A stretch of 64,000 nucleotides of DNA from Ixodes scapularis (Eukaryota; Arthropoda; Arachnida; Ixodida; Ixodidae). Below the pieces are notes generated by a model. The model saw only the letters and a list, made by a program, of their open reading frames with translations, made no database searches and was not told the origin of the DNA. This document shows, piece by piece, positions 55,226 to 64,000 of this stretch (position 1 is its first letter; the number at the start of each line of letters is the position of its first letter). The position numbers and the translations under genes were made by a program. The stretch is from NCBI RefSeq assembly GCF_016920785.2, contig NW_024609846.1:75153816-75217815 (forward strand), given 5' to 3'.

Positions 55226-55290
55226 GACGGCGACGCCAACGGCGACGCCGCTCAGGCTGGAAACGGGCCCCTAAGAGCTGCGCTCTAAAA
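54477..55290 (+). mobile_element. CACGTG-array family, copy 4 (composite)
   Basis: Left end AAGCCGTTTACAACTTCCTG then GAATTGGAGCGCAGCTCTTG. Right end GGAAACGGGCCCCTAAGAGC then TGCGCTCTAAAA. An extra right-end-like sequence at 54720-54755 forms a hairpin with what follows, so two copies or halves are probably joined. The interior holds five CACGTG-type words, CCTCCTC/GGAGGAGG tracts and two GCCGACGGCGAC blocks. Confidence 0.75.
54725..54767. repeat. Perfect 20-bp hairpin with 3-base loop
   Basis: GGAAAGGGTCGCGTAAGAGC, loop TGT, then its exact reverse complement, followed by a C run. It lies where two end sequences of the CACGTG family meet head to head. Confidence 0.9.
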
Positions 55291-56345
55291 ACTATTTTGT
55301 TAAGCTCATGAGTCAAACGCTACGACAAAAGTAAAATCGGGTAAGACTTGTCCTTGGTTCAAGCTGCCGAGAAACGTAAAGTGTTAAGTTCGGTTTCATT
55401 ACGTATGTATTTATAATCACAGGGGGGCGGGGGGGGGGGGGGGGGGGCGCCTTATGAGTCCAATTTTAAACATTGCGAAGCACAGAATTCTTCTAGGGCT
55501 CAGTGTGTTTCGCAAAACGAGCTGTTGGTTAGCGTATTTTATTGTCTTCGGTGCAGTCTTGACATCGGTTATTATTATTAAATGATACTCTAAACTAGCC
55601 ACATGTACTTACGTCTTCAGAACTTTACCAGGTTAGCGAATACATTCACGCTGCTATGTAATCCGGTCTGCTCCACTCATACGGGCCGTATGCAAACGTA
55701 ACTAGCAAAATATGCCATATTTTCGATTGGGTGTATAAAGTTGTCTGCACATGGAGCTGTTACATTAAGGCACCGGGTGTGAATTCCGCCTGCCTCTACT
55801 CTGTACTCTAGGAAAAATAATATTCCTTTTCCTGACGATGTCGAAATAAAGTTTTTGCAGTTTACGGTACTTAATACCTTTTTTTTTAAATATGGTGTTA
55901 GATTTGATATAACTTGTTTTAAGGATCTCGATGCAATGTACATGCAGAAAAAAAAACATAATCTTGTGCACACATAAGGCACACCACACTTAAAAAATCC
56001 TATTGAAATAAACTAATTCGCTTCTTTTAAACCACTGAGTGCAATGAACATAAAAAATAACGTGTGCGACGCTTCAATTTTAAAATAATTAATAATAGCA
56101 AACATTACACTTAAAGGGGCTAACAAATGTTTGTTAAATTTTCATAAAAATAAAAATACACGCTCTAAGCATACCTGAATAGTTGCATTATTCTAAAGTA
56201 TATGCACGCGAAATTTGGTTGTCAAGTACAGAATCAAGTACAGAATTTTTTGCGCGCAAAATGTGAAGATGCCTCAAAATTACATGAAAAGGAAAATGCG
56301 TTCGAATGTAATCATACGTGCATTGGGGTGCGCAGAATAATTTTT
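55291..56345. other. AT-rich stretch with a G tract
   Basis: A G tract (about 19) lies at 55429-55447. No gene or repeat pair was recognised. Confidence 0.4.
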
Positions 56346-56349
56346 CTCT

Positions 56350-58015
56350 AATAAATTGCCAAGAATAATAGGCTTCTTTTAAAACCGACGCGCCTCATCG
56401 CGGCGAAATACCACGCAGTGCACTCTGGGAACTAGTTGGCCACTCAGTTTCGGTTTCGACTGAGCAGTTTCATCTCATGCTATCACGCCGCGACCGAACG
56501 CGCTGCTTGCGTTTTCGATTATCTGACTTTTCACGAACGTACAATACACTCATTCTCGAGCGATACAAAACGAAGACCGGGGCACTCTCCTTGGTTCCCG
56601 AAACACCGGATATTGTGCGTGCGTATGCGAACGTAGTAAGTCGTGGCTTAGTCACCTCACCCCACAAGTGCATCTTTGAGCTCAATGTCAGTAATCCCGT
56701 CTAGTACCAGTGAACTACAACTGAAATTTGTTCGTCTGGAGCCTTACACGCATTTTGCTTGTCAAACGTCCGCTTCTTGTTACTTCATTGGGCAAAAAGC
56801 AAGCCGCATCCTCACAGGGTATCAAAGTTGAGGCCAGCGTTTACGCATGAACTTTTAAGGAAACGCAATAAATTCGACCTCACTACTGCACAAAAGTTAC
56901 TATGATGTCTTCCTCGTGTCATAATATATCTCCCACTCAAATTTTATGCTGATAGAAGGTTTACTTTTCGCAAACGCTGAGATCGGCTAGCTACGACGGA
57001 GGCCCTTAACAAGCGTCCCCTACTCCTCGCTAAGCCTTTTTGGACGAGCTTTTACTGACGCCCGAGATCTGTGCCGGGAACGGTGTCTGAAATTATCTTG
57101 GCATACTCAGTCAGGAAGAAAGCAAACACATAACAAATATCATGGCCATTACCAACTGTCAAATGCGCTTTGAATTCGTTCGAGCACTTGTCTGAAGAAT
57201 GTCGCACCGTGCGCCGGACGGGCATGAACCCCAATGCGGTGCACATAGGGGTTCATGCCCGTCTGACGCATTTCCGGCGAACGGTGCGACATTCTTCACA
57301 CAAGTGCTCGACTTTTGCATTCTTAAAACGGTTTGTACGCGCGAATGTGCCTATATGATTGCAGGATAACTTTATGCGCATACGCGATGTTGAATATTAG
57401 TGAAATGCAAGCGGGTGGGGACTTCACTTCGTGCAGTGCTGCGTGTAAGAGATAAGAAGTGTGTTAAAATTGAGCTTTTCAATGGCACCTCCGAGTTTTA
57501 CCTCGCATAATCAGGCACATTAAGAAAAACAGTAATTGCAAAAAGAAATATTTCGCCTATGGACGCACGAAGCAAACAAACTTCCTGATCAACAACACTA
57601 ATGTAAAGGTGCGAGCTCGATATATGCATACTTATTGTTTGCTACAGCTTGTTGATTCGTACACAAGCAAGATCCCCGAGCACCCGAAATTCGCAGCGTC
57701 GAGACTCGCAGCACTGGCTCGTCCACATACCTCGATTGGAACGCTAACAGGAAGGCTCAAGTACAAAAATACAACAAGCATGTGTTAAGACAAGCTATAC
57801 GTCTCGGGCTTGGGCTAAAGCTTCGAGGTCTGGCCATTTAGGCTAGTTTAGAGACCACAAATGACGCTCTCGGGACCAGAAAACAATCTCTTGTCGACGT
57901 GTCGATCGAAACCGAAACCATGCCACCCTCCTCCCTGGCCAACTAGTTCCCAGAATGCAACGCGCGCCGTGTTGCATGCAGGGCTTTATGGAAGTAGTCT
58001 ATTGTAGCCACACAA
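56350..58015. mobile_element. Long-TIR element X2 (1.66 kb)
   Basis: Ends are inverted repeats of about 100 bases with the blocks AATAGGCTTCTTTT or AATAGACTACTTCC, CTGGGAACTAGTTGGCCA and GGTTTCGGTTTCGA, as in X1 at 29205-31010. The interior contains the strong hairpin at 57169-57323. No transposase was recognised. Confidence 0.6.
57169..57323. repeat. Long hairpin, arms of about 70 bases
   Basis: The left arm contains TCGAGCACTTGTCTGAAGAA, TGTCGCACCGTGCGCCGG and ACGGGCATGAACCCC. The right arm is the reverse complement with one substitution per block, an 8-base gap and a 9-base insertion. The loop is about 18 bases (AATGCGGTGCACATA). Confidence 0.9.
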
Positions 58016-59800
58016 GACAGAAATTAAGAGGAGACTGCTAGGGCAACTTATCAACGTAAATGTGACGGCGGGCAACGTCAAAACTCGAAGAACCACACGG
58101 AGAAAAATGGCTTAGCTTCATGCCGTTCCGGGTTTCCTGGAGGTCTTCAAACGCGTATTTGACTAATTTCGCGACCATAAATGTCACCGATCCTTTTTAT
58201 TCATCAAATATGAAGGTTTAAAAATAGCAAAACACCGTAACACCCAAAAGCGCCGTCCCCCCCCCCCCCCCCCCAAAATCTTCCCATTTGCTGGGGCCTC
58301 CTCTCCCCCTCCCCCTCCTACAGCATTTTGTCCTAGGCGAGCCCCCCCCCCCCCCCCCCCCCCTCCCTTCCCCCAGATCAAAATCATGGCTATCCGAACC
58401 TGCGCAATATATTACCGTTTTTCGACACGCATCTCCTCGATCGCGGCTGATGCTACAATCTGATCAATCCAATCGTGCAGTACACAAAGTGCATCGTCAC
58501 TTGCACTTGTTTTCTTCGTGGATGGATTATCACTGGCAACACCAATCGCGCAATCAACAACAAAAGAAACACAGGGTTACGCCGAATTCGTTGTCCGTGA
58601 TTCGTTTAGCCAATGGCAGCGAACCAAAGAGATAGATGGGCTTAGAGCAATAAGCTGGTATCCCGTTCACCAGGCAAAAGTTATCCCTCCCCTCCCCCGT
58701 GGCTGCCGCCATGTTATACAGTTGTGACCTCTGGACACGTGATCATACCGAACCCTGAGGCTTTCACGCAAGACTTTTGTAATGCGATCGCTATAAAAAA
58801 ACGACAGCATGATTAACTATTAATTCAATACTGTTAGCCCCAGAGATCGGTATCTAGCTCCGACAAAAAACCCAAAATGCAGCACCGCGGCAGACGGCAT
58901 CTAGAGGAGCCATTGCGAAGCTGCCCGAGTTATTGTCGTAAAAGCGCATTTTGGACTTCAAACAAACGCGACGTATCTTGTCTCGTCGGTACTGCTATTA
59001 AAGATCAATAATCAATTATTTGTGCGCGGTACTTTGCTAAAATCTAGACGTAAATCTATAAGGTCACGTTTCTAGTGGTCAAAAATGTGCACCGTGGAGG
59101 CGGCCGGGTAGGGGTAACTTTCAGTATTTCAGAGGGAGAGAGACTTTGAGTCCCTCTACCTCTTTGCATCGAACGCATGAAGGAGAGAAGCGTCGTGAGT
59201 TTGCAATTTTGTCGCTGCTTTATTGACCCCTTCGAATCGTAGTGTCAGTTAAGGTCGAACAAAGATGAGTGACACAGGGTATCGCGTTTCTTTTTTCTTT
59301 CCCCTTTGGGTAAGTTTAATTTCAATTTCGACATTTATTGTTCCGTGTTCTGGTTTCGAACATTCCTGAACACAAAGCATGCACAGAAGCAGCCGTAGCG
59401 CGCTCCACCAGGCAGTCCCTCTTTTGACGCCGTTGCATAAACGCTGCGAATGAAACGGAGTATACACAGAAGCAAAATCAGCCGGCCGAGGGTTCACCGC
59501 GCGTACTCTGTAAATGAATGTCATGGCCTCGCCATATAACCGAGCTAAGTCTCACCTGCATAAAATTATTGACGTTATATTTAGAATAACGTATTGAATT
59601 CCTTGCAGCCTTACAAAAACTATGTATAACTCTATATTTTGCTTTAAATAAAGCTACGTAATTTTGGAGTGGTGATCCACAACAACCTAAAGCTATAATA
59701 AACTAATCACTTTAAAATATTATTCGCTCTTGAGCACTTTATTATTGATCTATAAACACAACACACACGAGGCAAGTTCTATTTACTACAAAAAATGGCT
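58016..59800. other. Stretch with two long C tracts
   Basis: Runs of 18 C (58257-58274) and 22 C (58342-58363) enclose a CT-rich block. The rest has no recognised gene. GAATGAAACGGAGTATACAC near 59449 resembles the end of the TACCGCAG MITEs. Confidence 0.4.
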
Positions 59801-59805
59801 TTAAA

Positions 59806-60112
59806 AAAAAGCCGTTTACAAATCCCTGTAACGCCGAATTGGAGCGCAGCTCTTGAGGAGGAGTAGGGAAGGGTACTGAGGGGGGTCACGTCACCTGCGG
59901 GTAGTCACATGACCCCGGGGGGGTCACGTGATCTCGGGGGAGGGGGTCACGTGACCTCGGGGGATCACGTGACCTCGGGAACTCGGGGGGGGGGGGGTCA
60001 CGTGACCCCCCCCCCCCCCCGGTTACGTTGACGCCGACGGCGACGCCGACGCCGACGCCGACGCTGACGCCGCTCAGGCTGGAAACGGGCCCCTAAGAGC
60101 TGCGCTCTAAAA
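59806..60112 (+). mobile_element. CACGTG-array family, copy 5 (short)
   Basis: The most compact member with both ends: AAGCCGTTTACAAATCCCTG then GAATTGGAGCGCAGCTCTTG, and GGAAACGGGCCCCTAAGAGC then TGCGCTCTAAAA. The interior has four CACGTG words, one CACATGA variant, G and C tracts and a GCCGACGCCGAC block. An A run precedes it. Confidence 0.8.
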
Positions 60113-61755
60113 TTCACAGCAATGAAACCTACATGGTTAGAAAAAATGATTGAACATCACTGTATAATGAGTGAGTAAATATATTATTTCGAAGAATTAC
60201 ACCGGGCCCAAGGAAATGTGTGCGAAACAATCACATCGCGTCAAGGCGTGGCTTCGGAATCCCATTCAGTTTAACCAGTGTAAAACATGCGACACCATAA
60301 ACGCAACGTTCATATCGAAATACCAAACTATGAGGGACAAAATTTAGTTTTTCAATCTATTCGAAACCCTAGCCCACCGCTTGTTCTCCCACGGACGAAC
60401 GGATAACCAGACGAGCTGGGACGGCAGCGGCTGCGGCGGCGCAGAAACGGTGGCAGGGACGGTCGGCCTTGATGCGTGAAGCTGTTTTAACGAAAATAGT
60501 GAACGCGTTAAAATAGGAATTTTCGTGCTCCGCCTTGCAAAAGCGTTGCACGAAGGACCGGGATGTCTAATTTTATTAGGGACTTTTTTGTATATCGCAT
60601 ATGCTGCGGGTTTCTGGTCTTGTGCATGACCGCCAGCTCAATCTGTGCTCAACGTGACGGCGGCAAACACTCCCGCTAATAATGTAGATCTCTATAGTAC
60701 GGTCTACAAAAAGTCTATTGTTTGCCATAAGTAGGAGAAAACTCGTCACGTAATGGGTATGTCGAGCAATACATATCGGGAATGGGTTTGCGTTTTAAGG
60801 CCGTTACGAAAAAACATGACCATTTATTCCAAGCACTTTCAAAAGACAAAATACGCGTACTTGCTTTCAGATAATTACCAAGCAAATAAAGAAAGGTTCG
60901 AAGCATTTTAAACACGTCTGTGTTAGCCAGCCGTTCGTGACGAGAGCTTGGAACGGGCAGTTTTCGCGAGAGGGGCCGCAACGTTGCAAGTAACACGGTG
61001 CAAAAATGTACAGTAAATTAAAATATTTATTTTTGACAGAGCGATAAATAATACACCTAAACACGCCGATTATGCGAATAGGTAGCTTTAGCATAGCATG
61101 CAACACTCCTAAACTTCGGTTGGACGTACAGCGCACTGGCGTTGTACCGACGCTACCAACTTTCACGAGCGGCTTGATAGCCGAGTTATACAACTTATTA
61201 AAATAGCTTAAGTAAGTGTAAATGACTATAAACATAGTAATGGGGGTTTTCTTGGTCCTACTGCAAAACCTCGGTGTTTTTGTTTTTATTTCGCACCCTT
61301 TGACGCGTACTTTAGCTGTTTAATATCTTACATCGCACAGACATCAAGCCTCTCGTAAAAGTTGGGGCCGTCAGTTTGTGGTCAGTGCGCTGCACGCCAA
61401 ACTGAAGTTTATGGGTGTCGTATATGCGACAAGGGATGTATGGACTACAGCTTTTTCTTTTAGAGTGAAAAGCCCGGCAACGTTCCTGGCGCGCTGAAAA
61501 TTGTGCTTCTAAGGCTCAGCGCGAGCTTCCGATTGTAATACTACATCGCACGGTAGCCTGCAGTAACAAACTTTCTATCAGTAACCAAGAGCAGTTTGAT
61601 CTCGTGTTCAATACACTAAAACCGACACTGTCAGCAGCGAATCGTGGGCTTGTGACATGAAGACATCGATACTGTGAACGCTGCCCTTCCGAAGCTTGAC
61701 GGTCACCGTTCGCGGCTCACTTTTTAGAGCACTAATGGCCAGGCAAAGCGCAAAC
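60113..61755. other. Stretch without recognised gene
   Basis: Mixed AT-rich DNA. A GCGGCGGC-type block near 60425 is low-complexity. Confidence 0.35.
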
Positions 61756-61759
61756 ATGA

Positions 61760-62120
61760 TATTGTCACGGATGACAAGTGACGAGGCGGTGATTGGCCGA
61801 GTAAACTGAACGTTTTGTGGGGCGAACTTGTGCCCGAAAATAAGAGGAAAAAGAAAGATAATAACAGAGCGTCGCGGGCGTCGAAGGCGGCCAAGCAGCA
61901 TGGTCGAACGCTTAGGCGAAAACTGACTCGACAAGGTCGCGGGCGGCCTCTTATCTAAGGTGAGTCACTATCTCGAAGATTTGGCGGAGAAGGTTCGAGC
62001 GTAGCGCGCTCGGGGCGAGAATGAACATGCACTTTCTGGAACAACAAAAGCAGGGATAAACGATAGAAGTTACGTCTGGAACAAGAATAAACGAGAACTT
62101 TCTAGAGGTTCGTGATCGAG
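61760..62120. repeat. Dispersed repeat, LTR-like
   Basis: Begins near TGTCACGGATGACAAGTGAC and includes GGGGCGAACTTGTGCCCGAA and AGAGCGTCGCGGGCGTCGAA, shared with 37140-37365. It may be part of a solo LTR. The terminal repeats and primer-binding site were not identified. Confidence 0.45.
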
Positions 62121-62124
62121 CGTT

Positions 62125-63060
62125 GCTTTCTCAGCCCTGCGCGCGGCAATATCTTCATTGCCCTCAAAAATATTCTGTCACAAACAGTGACGTGGACGGT
62201 GCCTAAAACGCGCTCGCCCACCACAAAGCTTCGGAAGTTGAGGTTTCTGTAACTTTTAGATATCAGCGTGATCGTTTTCCTAACGTGCATCAACATCTCC
62301 GTCACATGTAATATGACCCTTCCCGAACCGCTTCGCATTTGTAAACAAATAAACCACTTTCAGCGCGCTGACCAGCGTCAGCGAGCAGGCGCACGGGAAA
62401 TCCTGAAGAATCTACTGCTGTGAAGACGAATATATAATGTTCGCTTTATTAATACGCAATGTGTTGCTTAGTAACGACATATTCGTAACGTGTAGTTCTG
62501 CTGATAATTTTAAGCTGATATTTGATTTCTTCTGGTGAGTATTGTTTAGATATATGCTTCAGCGGCTGGTTGTCCCCCAATGTTAGTTGTTAAAGTATAC
62601 TGCAAATATCTACACAAAGCTTATGCTTTGTTTATTGATTCACACTGCGAATTTCTGTAAAAGGCTTATGCTTTGCTTTTTTAACGATACATTAATTTTG
62701 TTTATACCGACTTAATTTTGATACTGAGGTATACTCTTACTTTGAATTCGTTTATAATGCTTGTATTTAGTTGTACAATTATACTGTAAATTTGTATTTT
62801 TATTAATGTGTTTTTACTAAGAGTAATATAAGGTTTATGTTTTACTCCACTTTCTTGCAGCATGTTGCACGTTGTACACCAAGAGGCATCTTAGGCTTTC
62901 ACTGATAACTATACTTTTATCTTTAGGCTCCCTTTGTAATGCCGAACCGCAGACTCAAGTCGCGGCTACACTCATTACGTATAAAAAAAGGCAATTATTT
63001 GGATGAAACAGCCAGGTTCTCAAATGTATTGAACCTTGCTCATCTGTCCTTTCTTTTACT
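62125..63060. other. AT-rich stretch without recognised gene
   Basis: No paired repeats or coding motif. It ends in a long pyrimidine tract before 63103. Confidence 0.35.
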
Positions 63061-63102
63061 GCTTTCTCTTGCTTTTGTCACTTGACTTCTTACCCCTTCA
63101 CA

Positions 63103-63538
63103 AGCCGGAAAGTACGCTGTCAAAAAGAAAGGTCGAAAAGTCTCGCGATGCACGTATCTGTAAATTACCCAAGCATCAAGGATCATGCTTGGAATCTGGA
63201 CAAACGTGCTGTACGCGTTCGCTTTACCTGAGTCGATTTGCCGTTTGTTTCATGTTTCTTTTAGAAAAGTTACGGTTGAGGATGCCATCACGTGCAACTA
63301 CATTTGGAGTATGACCTTTTGTGCTTGGGTAATTTATCAAGCGTGACATACTGTTGTGGAAACGCACTTCTGGTACTGTGATATTTTAAGTGCTTGTACG
63401 TGTGGCGTGTGTTTCGCTCAGCTGAACTGTGACCTAACACGTGTGGGCTGTGACTTTCGTAAACATTGCAATGGTGTACAGAATGGAATTAACCGAATTC
63501 GTGTACACCCGGCGCCGGGCAAAGTTACAGTTGATTAG
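63103..63538 (+). CDS. Possible small cysteine-rich exons
   Basis: A long pyrimidine tract (63045-63100) precedes an AG and an open stretch with RICKLPKHQGSCLESGQTCC, which resembles the start of a Kunitz-type domain (C.LPK..G.C). Two further acceptor-like tracts (ending about 63264 and 63420) precede Cys-containing open stretches, the last ending CDFRKHCNGVQNGINRIRV then HPAPGKVTVD and a stop. The pieces do not join into a complete recognisable domain, and no donor after the first one is convincing. Chance is possible. Confidence 0.2.
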
Positions 63539-63566
63539 GATCGGGATTAATATAAAAATTAAATAA

Positions 63567-63603
63567 CTCCGGAACCATCAAGTCAAACTTGATGGTTCCG
63601 GAG
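63567..63603. repeat. Perfect 16-bp hairpin
   Basis: CTCCGGAACCATCAAG, loop TCAAA, then the exact reverse complement. GGTTCCGGAG occurs once more just after it. Confidence 0.9.
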
Positions 63604-63619
63604 ATGGTTCCGGAGGTAG

Positions 63620-63800
63620 CCAGGGCTGGGCTGTATCGCGATGCAGATGTATCCTGATAGTATCTTAGAGATGCTTTTGAGTACCTGTATCACTGTACTG
63701 AGATGCAGTTGACAAATGTATTTGTATTTCAGTCGTGAAATACATTTACGATGTATCGCTTGTATTGAGATACTTTGCCGGACTTAGGTATTCGTTACAT
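63620..63800. repeat. GTATC / GATAC word-rich repeat
   Basis: Begins after GGCTGGGCTGTATCGCGATG and is dense in TGTATC, GAGATAC and ATGTATC words in both orientations. It resembles the start of another hAT-like word-rich element (compare TAGGGCTGGGCAAT at 33856). The right end was not found before the window ends. Confidence 0.4.
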
Positions 63801-64000
63801 TTGTTCTTTTTAACATACATTTAAAAGATAAAAAAATGTGTTTGGTGCAAGTGGCCCCGTAATTCCTAATATGAACCCGCATTATATCATGATCCATCTC
63901 AGTAACCAACATTTAAAAAAAAACTGATTTAAAGAAGGTTACTTGCATGAATAAAAAAAAAAAATCAGCTCATCCCACAAAACCTTCCATTCTTTCCAAT

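Noticed and set aside
54486..55316. Open frames of up to 177 codons rich in Pro, Arg, Gly or Thr
   Set aside because: They are translations of GGAGGAGG and GCGACG simple repeats inside the CACGTG element.

Overview
The window is eukaryotic nuclear DNA, very probably from a tick or a related chelicerate. It has no operons and no prokaryotic gene density. Genes are split by introns of 1.4 to 15 kb, and most of the sequence is transposable elements and their debris. The tick assignment is an inference. It rests on tRNA-derived SINEs of the kind known from ticks, a P-element relative with a THAP domain, a Penelope GIY-YIG fragment and many non-autonomous DNA transposons. I could not search a database.

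One host gene is well supported. Four minus-strand exons (32990-33138, 31414-31563, 15746-16208, 336-1210) have canonical donors and acceptors and compatible splice phases. They join into the N-terminal part of a membrane protein that resembles the SLC13 sodium/dicarboxylate-citrate-sulfate symporters. The order is first membrane helices, the helix pair that normally carries the first Ser-Asn-Thr (SNT) substrate/sodium motif, then a very long charged loop. The motif is degenerate here (FSNAL). The rest of the gene lies left of base 1, and its first exon was not found.

Left part (1-18 kb): last visible SLC13-like exon, a Harbinger-type and a hAT-type element placed end to end (1917-3112), a minisatellite, a frameshifted THAP9/P-element transposase (5955-8766), a fold-back element built of CCAGCTTGACCAGC-like words (10562-11976), and a repeat carrying about twenty CACGTG palindromes (14512-15154). 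Middle (18-35 kb): several short inverted-repeat elements, a dead mariner (20406-21959), a hAT-like element with another nested inside it (23434-24186), a 2.9 kb giant inverted repeat (24336-27195), a 1.8 kb long-TIR element, two SLC13-like exons and a hAT element inside a tandem duplication (33856-34477). Right part (35-64 kb): SINEs, small hairpin MITEs, a truncated Harbinger transposase exon (40618-41030), LINE and Penelope fragments, further copies of the CACGTG family, and an AT-rich stretch (48-54 kb) with little recognisable content.

The most unusual theme is that several unrelated-looking elements are each filled with many copies of their own short self-complementary word. Two of them share the same end sequence but use different words. 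Two hAT-type insertions can be shown directly, because a related uninterrupted copy of the target is also present in the window.
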